A stretch of 64,000 bases of DNA from contig CACFZE010000003.1 in the NCBI GenBank assembly GCA_902570695.1, forward strand, positions 62,001-126,000, given 5' to 3'. The position numbers and the translations under genes are program-made. Below the pieces are notes generated by a model, which worked only from the letters and a program-made list of their open reading frames with translations, made no database searches and was not told the origin of the DNA. Positions 54,474 to 63,588 of the stretch are shown here, piece by piece; the stretch's first letter is position 1; every line of letters begins with the position of its first letter. This stretch comes from an uncultured Pelagibacteraceae bacterium (GTDB lineage Bacteria > Pseudomonadota > Alphaproteobacteria > Pelagibacterales > Pelagibacteraceae).

Positions 54474-56057
54474 ATGAATAATCATTCAACAAAAGATAAA
54501 GATGCCATTTCTTCAAATGGTATGGCCGCAACATCACATCCATTAGCTACAGAAGAAGCTCTTAGAATATTACAAAAAGGTGGAAATGCAGTTGATGCAG
54601 CTATTGCAGCTTCTGTTGTTCTGTCTGTTGCAGAGCCTAATGCCACAAGTATAGGTGGAGATTGTTTTGCAATAATAAAAATGAATGGAAAAGGCCCTGT
54701 TTCATATAATGGATCAGGTATTGCTCCAGCAAAAGCGAATTTTGATTATTTCAAGGAAAAGAATATAGATAAAATTGGATTAACAAGTCCTCACGCAGTA
54801 ACTATTCCTGGTGCATTAGATGCTTGGAATTCAATTCATAATGATTTTGGAAAACTCGATTTTGAGGAGTTGTTTCACAAAGGTATAGATATTGCAAAGA
54901 ATGGTTTTAAAGTGACTAAAGTTGTTGCTAACGCCTGGAGCAACGTATTTAATAAATTAAACGATAACCCATATTCTAGAAAACATATGCTAAATAATGG
55001 TAAAAGTTATCAATTTAATGAGGTAAATAAAAATCCTGCACTTGGAGAGACTCTCGAAAAAATTTCAAAAAATGGAGTTAAAGAATTTTATGAAGGATCA
55101 ATTGCTGAAGATTTAGTTAAAACTTTAAAAGAGTTTGGAGGCTTACATACAATTGAAGATTTCCATAAGCAAAAAACTATTAAATCAGACACTTTATCAG
55201 ATAGATATAGAGATATTATCATACATCAATGTCCTCCGAGCGGACCTGGAATAACAGTTTTAATAATGATGAAGTTATTAGAAAAGTTAGGTATTGAAAA
55301 ATATGATGTGAATTCATTTGAAAGATTTCATCTTGAAGCAGAAGTTACAAAGCAGGCATATAAACTCAAAGAGGAAAATATTGGTGATCCAGAATTTGTA
55401 GATTTAGATTTGAAAAAAATATTAAGTGAACAAAATATAGATAATATTTCAAAAAATATATCTATTAATGGCTGTGCAGATGTAGGAGATCTAAATATTC
55501 CAAACCATCCTGAAACAGTTTATTTAAGCGTGGTAGACAGAGATTTAAATGTAGTTTCAATAATAAATTCTGTTTGCTATGCTTTTGGATCTGGAATAAC
55601 AGGTGATAAATCTGGAGTGGTTCTTCACAATAGAGGAACTAATTTTAGAGTTGAGGAAGGTCATCCTAATTGTATTCAGGGATTAAAAAGACCACTACAT
55701 ACCATAATTCCTGGAATAGTTATGAACAACAAAGGAGAATGTGAATTATCTTATGGAGTAATGGGGGGACAATATCAACCTGTTGGACAAGTTCATGTTT
55801 TAAATAGCATTATTGATTATAACTTAACTCCTCAACAAGCCATTTCATTTCCTAGAGCTTTCCATTTCAATAACATTTATAAATTAGAGAAAAGTATTGA
55901 TGAAAAAATTTTTAATAATTTAAAAGAAGTCGGTCATAATGTTGAGTATATAGATGGTACTCATGGAGGTGGACAAGCAATTCAAATAGATAGAGAAAAA
56001 GGAAATTTAGTTGGCGGTTCAGATCCAAGAAAAGATGGATACGCAAAAGGTTATTAA
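54474..56057 (+). CDS. ggt: Gamma-glutamyltransferase family protein, without signal peptide
   Basis: A 527-residue Ntn-hydrolase of the GGT family. The new N-terminal threonine after self-cleavage would be Thr348 in ETVYLSVVD, aligned with the TTHYSVVD of characterised enzymes. Supporting motifs are GGNAVDAAIAASVVLSVAEP near residues 36-55, GGDCFAII, CPPSGPGITVL, RPLHTIIPGIV and DGTHGGGQAI. GGT hydrolyses or transfers gamma-glutamyl groups, for example from glutathione. Most are periplasmic, but here no signal peptide precedes the catalytic domain, as in the cytosolic YwrD-like branch, so the substrate may differ. It is 5 bases before the acyl-CoA ligase gene. Confidence 0.88.
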   Translation: MNNHSTKDKDAISSNGMAATSHPLATEEALRILQKGGNAVDAAIAASVVLSVAEPNATSIGGDCFAIIKMNGKGPVSYNGSGIAPAKANFDYFKEKNIDKIGLTSPHAVTIPGALDAWNSIHNDFGKLDFEELFHKGIDIAKNGFKVTKVVANAWSNVFNKLNDNPYSRKHMLNNGKSYQFNEVNKNPALGETLEKISKNGVKEFYEGSIAEDLVKTLKEFGGLHTIEDFHKQKTIKSDTLSDRYRDIIIHQCPPSGPGITVLIMMKLLEKLGIEKYDVNSFERFHLEAEVTKQAYKLKEENIGDPEFVDLDLKKILSEQNIDNISKNISINGCADVGDLNIPNHPETVYLSVVDRDLNVVSIINSVCYAFGSGITGDKSGVVLHNRGTNFRVEEGHPNCIQGLKRPLHTIIPGIVMNNKGECELSYGVMGGQYQPVGQVHVLNSIIDYNLTPQQAISFPRAFHFNNIYKLEKSIDEKIFNNLKEVGHNVEYIDGTHGGGQAIQIDREKGNLVGGSDPRKDGYAKGY

Positions 56058-56062
56058 TTTAA

Positions 56063-57571
56063 ATGAACTCTAGAATTGTTAGAAATATTATAGAAACACA
56101 AAATGATAATCGAATTGCAATAACATCTGAAAGTAGTTCTCCACTAAAATTTGTTGATTTAAAATCATTAATAGAAAGAATTTCAAAACAATTATCAGGT
56201 AATGGTATTAATAATAAAGATCGTGCAGCAATAGTTTTGCCAAACGGTCCTTACATGGCAACTAGTTTTTTGGCGATTTCAAGCTACATGTCTGCTGCAC
56301 CTTTAAACCCTAACTATAAATCTGAAGAATTCGAATTTTACCTAGAGGATTTAAAACCAAAGATAGTGATTGTAGAGAAAAATTCTAAAAATCCAGTAGT
56401 AGAAGTCGCAAATAAATTAAAAATTCCTGTTTGCGAAATAAAATCAGACGGAAATACTTTAAGCGGAGATTTCAATCTTTTTGAAAAAAGCAGTGATTAT
56501 GTTTTGCCAGGCGAAGATCATGAAGCTCTTGTGCTGCATACTTCGGGCACTACATCAAGACCTAAGATTGTTCCATTAACAAATAAAAATATTTTTTCTT
56601 CAGCAGATAATATCTCCAAAAGTCTTAATTTAACTGATAAAGATCATTGTCTAAATATTATGCCATTATTTCATATACATGGCTTAATTGCAGTTCTTGC
56701 AGCCTCTATGAAGGTAGGGGCATCTGTATGTGCAAGTAGTGGATTTAATGCATTAAAATTTTTAGATAATGCAAAAAGAGAGAAAATAACTTGGTATTCT
56801 GGAGTACCAACAATGCATCAAGCAATATTGATGAGAGCAGATAAAAATCTAGAAACTGCTAAACAATTAAATCTTAGATTTTTAAGATCATCATCAGCAT
56901 CTCTACCTCCAGCTGTATTTGAAAAACTAAATGAGGTATTTAATTGTCCAGTAATAGAAGCATATGGGATGACGGAAGCTACTCATCAAATGACCTCAAA
57001 TCCTTTACCGCCTAAGTCCCAAAAACCTGGCTTTGTAGGAATTCCTGCTGGGCCAGAAGTTTGTATTATGGATACTAATAACAAGATTTTAAATCAAGGA
57101 GAAGAGGGAGAAGTTTGCATTAGGGGTGAAAATGTTACTTCCGGATATGAAAATAATCCAGATGCAAATAAAAATAGCTTTTCAAATGGTTGGTTTAGAA
57201 CAGGAGATCAGGGATATTTTGATAAAGATGGTTATCTAAAAATCTCAGGAAGATTGAAGGAAATAATTAATAAAGGTGGTGAAAAGATTTCACCTTTAGA
57301 AGTCGATAACATTCTTATGGATCATCCAAATATTGAGCAAGCTGTTTGCTTTGGATATGAAGATAAAATGCTTGGGGAAGATATAGCTACCGCAATAATC
57401 ATAAAAGAGGGCATGAAGTGTACTGAAGATGATATAAAAATGTATGCAAATGAAAAACTTGCAAAATTTAAAATTCCAAAGAAAATATTTTTTGTAAATG
57501 AAATTCCTAAAGGTGCAACAGGTAAACTACAAAGAAATACTTTAGCTAAAAAGTTTGGATTAGTGAACTAA
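56063..57571 (+). CDS. AMP-dependent acyl-CoA ligase (oxalate-CoA ligase-like)
   Basis: A 502-residue ANL-superfamily ligase. The AMP-binding motif is LHTSGTTSRPKIVPLTNKN, the adenylation motif is EAYGMTEATHQMTSNP, the hinge is WFRTGDQGYFDKDGYLKISGRLKE and the catalytic lysine is in GATGKLQRN. The PGFVGIPAGPEVCIMD segment and the overall pattern recall oxalate-CoA ligases (Pcs60/AAE3 type). A small dicarboxylate or short acyl acid is therefore a fair guess, but not more. It shares one base with the start of the reductase gene (57571), indicating one transcript. Confidence 0.85.
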   Translation: MNSRIVRNIIETQNDNRIAITSESSSPLKFVDLKSLIERISKQLSGNGINNKDRAAIVLPNGPYMATSFLAISSYMSAAPLNPNYKSEEFEFYLEDLKPKIVIVEKNSKNPVVEVANKLKIPVCEIKSDGNTLSGDFNLFEKSSDYVLPGEDHEALVLHTSGTTSRPKIVPLTNKNIFSSADNISKSLNLTDKDHCLNIMPLFHIHGLIAVLAASMKVGASVCASSGFNALKFLDNAKREKITWYSGVPTMHQAILMRADKNLETAKQLNLRFLRSSSASLPPAVFEKLNEVFNCPVIEAYGMTEATHQMTSNPLPPKSQKPGFVGIPAGPEVCIMDTNNKILNQGEEGEVCIRGENVTSGYENNPDANKNSFSNGWFRTGDQGYFDKDGYLKISGRLKEIINKGGEKISPLEVDNILMDHPNIEQAVCFGYEDKMLGEDIATAIIIKEGMKCTEDDIKMYANEKLAKFKIPKKIFFVNEIPKGATGKLQRNTLAKKFGLVN

Positions 57572-58590
57572 TGACTAAAATTTGTATATTTGGAGCTGGG
57601 TCTATTGGTGGATTTATTGCTACAAGTTTAAAAAAAACAAACGCACAAGTCTCTTTAATTGCTAGAGGAGAACATAAAAAAGCAATAGAGCAAAATGGAT
57701 TAACTTTTATAAGAGATGATAATAAAGTTAATTTTAAATTTGATGTAACAGACAATCCTAAAGATTTAGATGAACAAGATTTCATAATTATTTCTGTAAA
57801 AGCTAACGCTATTAGTAAAATTTCAGAAAGCTTAAAACCAATTATGGGTAAAAAAACTTCAATTATATGCGCCATTAATGGATTACCTTGGTGGTACTTT
57901 CATAAAGCTAATACGGGTACCAAATTAGACAATCAAATAGTTGAAAGTGTGGATCCAGGTGGAAAAATATGGCAAACTCTTGGGCCTGAAAGAGCAATTG
58001 GTTGTGTAGTTTATCCAGCTTGTCAGATATTAGAGCCAGGTGTTATTAAACATAATGGTAATGGTGAACGATTTTCTTTAGGTGAACCAGATGGAACCAG
58101 GTCAGAAAGACTAAAAATAATTTCAAGTTTATTCATAGAAGGCGGTTTAAAAGCTCCTCAGAAGAAGAATTTAAGAGACGAAATTTGGGTGAAACTATGG
58201 GGGAATTGTTCATTCAACCCAGTAAGTGCTCTAACAAATAAAACTATGGATGAAATGGGTAATGATCCTGAAACTTACAATTTAATAAAAGTTTTAATGC
58301 AGGAGTGCCAACAAGTTGGAGAAAAAATCGGAGTTAAATTCAATATATCAATTGAGGATCGAATTAAGGGTGGAGTCTCAATTATAGGACATAGACCTTC
58401 AACCGCTCAAGATTTAAATGCTGGCAAACCATTAGAAATAGATCCAATAATTGGTTCAATTATAGAAATTGCAAATAAGCTTGATTTAAATGTTCCAAAA
58501 TTAAAAGAGATTAATGAAAAATTAAAGTCCAAGGCAGAAGACTTGGGTCTTTATACAAGATCAGAATTAATTGATAAATTAACAGTTTAA
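57571..58590 (+). CDS. panE: 2-dehydropantoate 2-reductase family protein
   Basis: A 339-residue NADP-dependent reductase of the ketopantoate reductase family. The nucleotide loop is IFGAGSIGGFIA at 5-16, AINGLPWWYF is a variant of the family's NG segment, and WVKLWGNCSFNPVSAL carries the catalytic Lys and Asn region. The family contains true PanE enzymes for pantothenate and many paralogs acting on other 2-oxo acids. The NGLPWWYF form and company with an acyl-CoA ligase suggest a paralog, so the symbol is tentative. Its stop overlaps the convergent dctM stop by 4 bases. Confidence 0.8.
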   Translation: MTKICIFGAGSIGGFIATSLKKTNAQVSLIARGEHKKAIEQNGLTFIRDDNKVNFKFDVTDNPKDLDEQDFIIISVKANAISKISESLKPIMGKKTSIICAINGLPWWYFHKANTGTKLDNQIVESVDPGGKIWQTLGPERAIGCVVYPACQILEPGVIKHNGNGERFSLGEPDGTRSERLKIISSLFIEGGLKAPQKKNLRDEIWVKLWGNCSFNPVSALTNKTMDEMGNDPETYNLIKVLMQECQQVGEKIGVKFNISIEDRIKGGVSIIGHRPSTAQDLNAGKPLEIDPIIGSIIEIANKLDLNVPKLKEINEKLKSKAEDLGLYTRSELIDKLTV

Positions 58591-61250
58591 AAATTTAGTG
58601 AAATATCTCTATGTATTGAATTACATTTAGATACATAGATAGCTTGCTCTTTGGTAAGTTTAGACTGCAACCTTAATCCAATTGTTTCTTTGATTGCATT
58701 ATTATATTCCTCAAGTTTTGGCATTAAGTTTTCTTTAGCATTTGCTCTCCAGCTAACTTCTTTATTGAATAACTCAACAACTTCTTTTGATTTTGTTCTA
58801 ATCGCCATTGGATCAAGTTCGTCTGAGTCTACCATTGATAATAAATCATCTACACTATTTAAAAATTCATCCATTCCAGAGATCTCACTCAACTTGTCAA
58901 ACAATCCATCCATAATTGTAACTGATCTTTCATATACTTTTGTATTGCTTTCCATAGCTATAAAATAATCTAACTGTTTAATATCTTTTGATACTTCTTG
59001 AAGTTTTACTCCATCGTTTATGAACATTGCGAACTGATCAAGTAGATCGTAGGCTTCATCTACATTCTTTCTATATCTTTTTGTTGTTGTATTTTTAGCT
59101 TTATTTATTTTGTCGAATTCTGAATTCTTAGCTTGCCAAGTTTCTGGAATTGAGTTTTGAATTTCCTCAATTTCAAGTTTTACATCCTCAATTCTTAATT
59201 CTATTTTGTTTTTCTCATCTAATTCGTCATCATCTAAATTTCTAATCTCTGCTTTATATTTTTCTATTTTTTTATTTAATTTAAGTATTTTCTTTTGCTT
59301 CTTTCTAACAGTGAAATGCAGATCCCTATAATCAACAGCATATGCATTGTATTCGACCTCAACTTTTTTTAATTTATCGACTAGAGCAAAAGTTCCTAGT
59401 GCACTATCAAAATGATCTTCTAAAATTTCCATTTTATCATCTGGCAGATTAGTTGGAGCCTCAGATTGGAATTTTAATATTGCATTTTTAATTGTCTCAC
59501 CGTTTGAATCAAATCTTGCAAATTTGTACTCTTGCAAACAGTACTGTAATTTAGGATTCATTGGTGGAGGAGCAACATTCGAAGTTAAATATACTCTATT
59601 TGGTAGATAATTTACTAAGCTAGGGTATGCACCGACTATTCCCAATCCTATAAGCTGAAGGATTATAAAAGGCACAACACCTTTCCAAATATCAAGTGTT
59701 TTAACAATTTTTGGAGCTACCCCTTTCAAATAAAAGAGTGCAAATCCAAATGGCGGCGTTAAGAAGGAAGTCTGTAAGTTAACACCAATCATAACTCCCA
59801 ACCAAACGGCTGTGACGTTAGCCCCTGTTTCAGCTAATAATATTGGTGCAATTATTGGAACAACAACAACTGCAATTTCAATAAAGTCTAAGAAAAATCC
59901 TAGCAAGAAAATTACAATCATCACAACAACAAATTGTGTCCAAAAACCACCCGGTAAATCTTGTAAAAAGTCTCTTACTAATTCTTCTCCCCCAAAAGCT
60001 CTAAATCCTGAAGTAAGCATTGCTGCTCCTAAAAGGATAATAAATACCATTGAAGTAGTCACACAAGTTTCTGTTACAACTTCTTTTAAAACATTTTCTG
60101 TTTTAAAAGTTCTCCAAAAACTCCAACCTATTCCGTATACAAGTATGACCACAAAGAAAGCGGTTATAAAGATTGCACTTAAATCTCTTTCCTCCAAATT
60201 TTTTACATTTAATTCATAATTTGATGCAAAGAATGTAATTGGAATTAGAGATCCAATAATTAAAATTAAAGGATAGAAAGCACTTTTCTTTCCTTCATAT
60301 AATCTATAACCAGCCATCAAAGTGGCACCAATTGCTCCAATTGAACCTGCTTGGTTTACAGTAGCAATACCCATTAAAATTGAACCTAATACAGCGAATA
60401 TTAATGCAAGTGGTGGTATGATAATTACAACTACTCTTAACCAAAATTTTAAATCAAAATTTCCTTTAAATGGAACTGGTGGTGCAACACCTTTCTTTAT
60501 TCTAGCAAAAATAAACACATAGATCATATAAAGAGCAACTAAAACAAGACCTGGTAAAAGTGCTCCTAAGAACATATCACCTGCACTTGATGAACCTACT
60601 CTAAATTCACCTGGCATATTAAATTCACCAGTTAAGGCTTTATAATCATTTTGTCTTAAGTTGTTTGCAACATCAGATGCACTTGCCAACTGGTCAGCAA
60701 TAATAATTAAAACAATTGATGGAGGAATAATTTGACCTAATGTTCCTGATGAACAAACTATTCCACTAGCAAGTTGTCTGTCATACTTGTTATTTAACAT
60801 TGTTGGTAACGAAATTAGTCCCATCGCAATTACAGTTGCTCCAACGATACCAGTCGTTGCTGCTAATAGAGCTCCAACAAATATAACTGAAATTCCTAAA
60901 CCACCAGGAATTGGTCCAAATAATTGGCCCATTGTTATTAATAAGTCTTCAGCAATTTTTGATTTTTGAAGCATAATTCCCATGAATATAAATAAAGGAA
61001 TTGCTATCAAAGTATCTGTCTCTACATCCCAGTAATTACTCCTAAAATTTGTAATACCAGCAACGAGCCATTCTATGGGTCCATCTACAGCAAAAAAGGC
61101 ACTGGAGTCTCCCTCGAAGATGTAGCCAAAAAATGCAGCTAAACCAATTGCAATTATAGCTGAACCAGGAAGTGCAAAAGCAACCGGGTAACCCGATGCA
61201 AGAGCAACAATCATTATCACAACTAGAACAGCTAAAAAGAATGTTTCCAT
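58587..61250 (-). CDS. dctM: TRAP transporter large permease (DctM) with long coiled-coil C-terminal extension
   Basis: An 887-residue protein. Residues 1 to about 555 are the DctM membrane domain: AIPLFIFMGIMLQKSKIAEDL, ATTGIVGATVIAMGLISLP, SSGTLGQIIPPSIVLIIIADQ, FLDFIEIAVVVVPI and LQTSFLTPPFGFALFYLKG. This part is already longer than the usual 425-450 because of extra loops and helices in the middle. From about 560 to 887 follows a soluble, highly charged helical tail. About 645-702 (KKQKKILKLNKKIEKYKAEI and onward) reads as a coiled coil. I do not recognise the tail as a known domain. DctM moves solute with sodium after delivery by DctP. It is 3 bases after dctQ. Confidence 0.92.
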   Translation of the reverse strand: METFFLAVLVVIMIVALASGYPVAFALPGSAIIAIGLAAFFGYIFEGDSSAFFAVDGPIEWLVAGITNFRSNYWDVETDTLIAIPLFIFMGIMLQKSKIAEDLLITMGQLFGPIPGGLGISVIFVGALLAATTGIVGATVIAMGLISLPTMLNNKYDRQLASGIVCSSGTLGQIIPPSIVLIIIADQLASASDVANNLRQNDYKALTGEFNMPGEFRVGSSSAGDMFLGALLPGLVLVALYMIYVFIFARIKKGVAPPVPFKGNFDLKFWLRVVVIIIPPLALIFAVLGSILMGIATVNQAGSIGAIGATLMAGYRLYEGKKSAFYPLILIIGSLIPITFFASNYELNVKNLEERDLSAIFITAFFVVILVYGIGWSFWRTFKTENVLKEVVTETCVTTSMVFIILLGAAMLTSGFRAFGGEELVRDFLQDLPGGFWTQFVVVMIVIFLLGFFLDFIEIAVVVVPIIAPILLAETGANVTAVWLGVMIGVNLQTSFLTPPFGFALFYLKGVAPKIVKTLDIWKGVVPFIILQLIGLGIVGAYPSLVNYLPNRVYLTSNVAPPPMNPKLQYCLQEYKFARFDSNGETIKNAILKFQSEAPTNLPDDKMEILEDHFDSALGTFALVDKLKKVEVEYNAYAVDYRDLHFTVRKKQKKILKLNKKIEKYKAEIRNLDDDELDEKNKIELRIEDVKLEIEEIQNSIPETWQAKNSEFDKINKAKNTTTKRYRKNVDEAYDLLDQFAMFINDGVKLQEVSKDIKQLDYFIAMESNTKVYERSVTIMDGLFDKLSEISGMDEFLNSVDDLLSMVDSDELDPMAIRTKSKEVVELFNKEVSWRANAKENLMPKLEEYNNAIKETIGLRLQSKLTKEQAIYVSKCNSIHRDISLNF

Positions 61251-61253
61251 AAT

Positions 61254-62243
61254 TTAATTTTTGACACCTTTTAAAATTTTGTGACTACTTTCCATAAAAT
61301 AACTAGTAAATTGAATTAACATCGTAACAGCAAAAACAGCTAGATAAACAGCCATCAAATATAAAAGATAAAGACCATTAGATCCTTGTTGCGTAACTTC
61401 AAAAGCTACAACAGGACCATTTATTATGCTGGCTTTTCCGTTAAGACCTAAAAATATAACTATTAATGTAAGTGGTACTCCTAGAACTGCCGATCCAACC
61501 ATATTTGTCCATGCCTTCTTTTTTTCACTAAAAGAAGAATAGAGTACATCAACTCTTACGTGCCCTTCATGAATTAAGGCGTATGCACTAGCAAACAAAT
61601 AAAGTGCAGCATACCAAAATCTAACTAGATCCCCTTGAAATGCTTGTTCGTATGAAAATATAAATCTTGATAATACGATTACGAATTCACTTACTACAAC
61701 CAATACTGCTAGCCAAATAAAGCCAACTGATTTCGTAAAATATCCAATCACGAAAGAAATTAATATTATTGGAAAGTGAATATAAGTAATTCTGACTGGG
61801 GCTTTAACCATCAATGCTTTTACTTCAGGACTGAAGATTGCTTCCCATAATCTTTCAACAACCATAAAAGATATAACAAAGTCAGCTACGCCAACTAAAA
61901 ATACTGCCCAAAATGATGATCTAACAAGATATGCTGAAAATCTTGATAAAATTTTTGAATCTTGCTCCAAAGTTTGGCTATATGTTTTAAAAACATAAAA
62001 AACGACTGCAGCAATACAAATCAAATACAATCCAATTTGCATATAACCATAATTTAAATCAGATCCCTCTAGAGCTTTTTTCTTATATCCAAACATCTCA
62101 TGATGCGAAAAAATTTTTTTTATTCCTGGCCAATCACTCCAAACTGTTAAAACATTATTAATAAGAAATGCTAAAGTAAAAGCTAAAACTGAATAACTGA
62201 TTATTCTAAGATATAGAGAAAGATTTGAATTTTTTGTCACCAT
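61254..62243 (-). CDS. dctQ: TRAP transporter small permease (DctQ), enlarged
   Basis: A 329-residue membrane protein. The C-terminal half fits DctQ, with the typical LIHEGHVRVDVLYSSFSEKK segment and four helices in all. Ordinary DctQ has about 160-220 residues. Here the N-terminal 150 or so residues add further hydrophobic helices (about 10-32, 67-88 and 108-130) and a hydrophilic loop. Large DctQ forms are known among mannitol/2-oxo-acid type TRAP systems. The gene lies between dctP and dctM, after the terminator-like hairpin at 62282-62311. Confidence 0.88.
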   Translation of the reverse strand: MVTKNSNLSLYLRIISYSVLAFTLAFLINNVLTVWSDWPGIKKIFSHHEMFGYKKKALEGSDLNYGYMQIGLYLICIAAVVFYVFKTYSQTLEQDSKILSRFSAYLVRSSFWAVFLVGVADFVISFMVVERLWEAIFSPEVKALMVKAPVRITYIHFPIILISFVIGYFTKSVGFIWLAVLVVVSEFVIVLSRFIFSYEQAFQGDLVRFWYAALYLFASAYALIHEGHVRVDVLYSSFSEKKKAWTNMVGSAVLGVPLTLIVIFLGLNGKASIINGPVVAFEVTQQGSNGLYLLYLMAVYLAVFAVTMLIQFTSYFMESSHKILKGVKN

Positions 62244-62281
62244 AGTATTTTAAAATACCTAAGTAATACTCGTTTTTGTTT

Positions 62282-62311
62282 AAAAAAAAAGGGCCCAATT
62301 AAGGGCCCTTT
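62282..62311 (-). terminator. Intrinsic terminator-like hairpin between dctP and dctQ
   Basis: On the minus strand a GGGCCC - TTAATT - GGGCCC stem-loop (62291-62308), extended by AAA/TTT pairs, is followed by nine T (62282-62290). This is the strongest terminator signal in the window. It lies 20 bases after the dctP stop and before dctQ, so it probably lets part of the transcripts end after dctP and raises the binding protein relative to the permease. Confidence 0.88.
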
Positions 62312-62331
62312 AATAACTAAATTTAGTTAGA

Positions 62332-63462
62332 TTACATTCCTAATGCTCTGTTTCTTTGAGAAATGTAAGGTGAGTCAGACAAGTTGGTCCAAGAACCAAT
62401 GTCTTTTCTAGCCTGTAAGAAACTAGAGTGGATTCTCTCAGCGAGACCACTGCTTGCTCTTGTTTCCTCAAATACTTCATTAGCAGCTTTAGCAAAACCA
62501 TCATAAACTTTGTCGCTAAACTTCTCTAGTTTAACACCATGATCGTTTATTAATCTTGCAAGCGCAGCACCATTTTTAGCGTTGTACTCTGACATCATAA
62601 CGTCATTTTCCATCGCAGCTGCAGCTTCAATTAATAGCTGATCTGATTTTGATAAGCTTGTAAACCAAGATTTGTTAGTACCACATGCTAACATAGATCC
62701 TGGCTCGTGCATTCCAGGATAGTAGTAGTATTTAGCAGCTTCTTGGAATTTCATAGCTTCATCATTCCATGGACCTACCCACTCTGTTGCATCAATTGCA
62801 CCAGAAACAAGGTTTTCGTAAATTTGTCCACCAGGAAGTGAAACTGGAGATCCTCCAAGTTTACCGATAACTTGTCCACCTAATCCAGGCATACGCATTT
62901 TAAGACCTTTGAAGTCATTAGGGCTTCTAATTTTCTTGTTAAACCATCCACCCATTTGAACTCCTGTGCTTCCACACATAAAGTTTTTTAGACCGAATTT
63001 GTCTGATAGTTCATCCCATAATTGTTGACCACCAGCAAATCTAATCCATGCGTTCATTTCAGTGTAAGTGAAACCGAAAGGTACAGCTGTAAAGTAACCC
63101 CAAGCTGGATCTTTTTTAACCCAGTAGTAGTCAGCAGCGTGATACATTTGCGAGTTACCTGAAGCAACTTCATCAAATGAGTCAAACGCTTTAACCCTCT
63201 CGTTTGCTGCATAGTAAGTGACTTGAATTCTTCCATCACTCATGTCTGTAATTCTTTGAGCAAATCTTTGCGCACCAGTTCCTAAACCTGGGAAATCTCT
63301 TCCCCATGTAGCTACCATAGAAGCTTCAATTCTTTCTTTGGCAACGGCTGGAGCAGCTAAAGATGATGCAGCTACAGCAGCAACACCAGTCGCAGCAGCA
63401 GCCTTAAAGAATTTACGTCTTGAAGGAGTTTTACCCTTCAATAGCTTTTTTTCTTTAATCAT
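62332..63462 (-). CDS. dctP: TRAP transporter substrate-binding protein (DctP), Tat-type signal
   Basis: A 376-residue periplasmic binding protein. The N-terminus has a twin-arginine motif, SRRKFFKAAAATG (about 14-26), then a hydrophobic stretch ending in APAVAKE. The mature part has FKGLKMRMPGLGGQVIGKLG, with the Arg that usually binds the ligand carboxylate. GAIDATEWVGPWNDEAMKF follows, as in the TakP/FcbT1 (2-oxo acid, chloroaromatic) group. A 2-oxo or hydroxy acid ligand is inferred from this similarity only. The ATG has a clear AGGAG (63467-63473 region), unusual in this window and consistent with high expression. Confidence 0.93.
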   Translation of the reverse strand: MIKEKKLLKGKTPSRRKFFKAAAATGVAAVAASSLAAPAVAKERIEASMVATWGRDFPGLGTGAQRFAQRITDMSDGRIQVTYYAANERVKAFDSFDEVASGNSQMYHAADYYWVKKDPAWGYFTAVPFGFTYTEMNAWIRFAGGQQLWDELSDKFGLKNFMCGSTGVQMGGWFNKKIRSPNDFKGLKMRMPGLGGQVIGKLGGSPVSLPGGQIYENLVSGAIDATEWVGPWNDEAMKFQEAAKYYYYPGMHEPGSMLACGTNKSWFTSLSKSDQLLIEAAAAMENDVMMSEYNAKNGAALARLINDHGVKLEKFSDKVYDGFAKAANEVFEETRASSGLAERIHSSFLQARKDIGSWTNLSDSPYISQRNRALGM

Positions 63463-63531
63463 TATTTCTCCTCTTTAAGTTAATTAACTGACGCATTTAA
63501 AGCATATATGTTTCTTAGAGTCATTTTAAAA

Positions 63532-63550
63532 AAGTGAGGATTTTTCACTT
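63532..63550 (-). terminator. Intrinsic terminator after the amidase gene
   Basis: On the minus strand AAGTGA (63545-63550) and TCACTT (63532-63537) form a 6-bp stem with a 7-base loop, followed by further T. It would end the amidase transcript about 40 bases after its stop and insulate dctP, which then needs its own promoter in 63480-63530. The stem is AT-rich, so strength is uncertain. Confidence 0.55.
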
Positions 63551-63552
63551 AA

Positions 63553-63571
63553 TTACAATCTATGATTGTAA
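63553..63571. repeat. Perfect 8-bp inverted repeat, possible operator
   Basis: TTACAATC (63553-63560) and GATTGTAA (63564-63571) flank TAT. The site lies 17 bases after the amidase stop and about 90 bases before dctP. The size and short spacer fit either a tight hairpin or the binding site of a dimeric regulator. No regulator gene is present in the window. Confidence 0.5.
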
Positions 63572-63588
63572 ATGTTTATGAATTATCT

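Noticed and set aside
59812..60219. Plus-strand open frame of 135 codons
   Set aside because: Antisense to dctM, threonine- and lysine-rich, no ribosome-binding site and no family resemblance.
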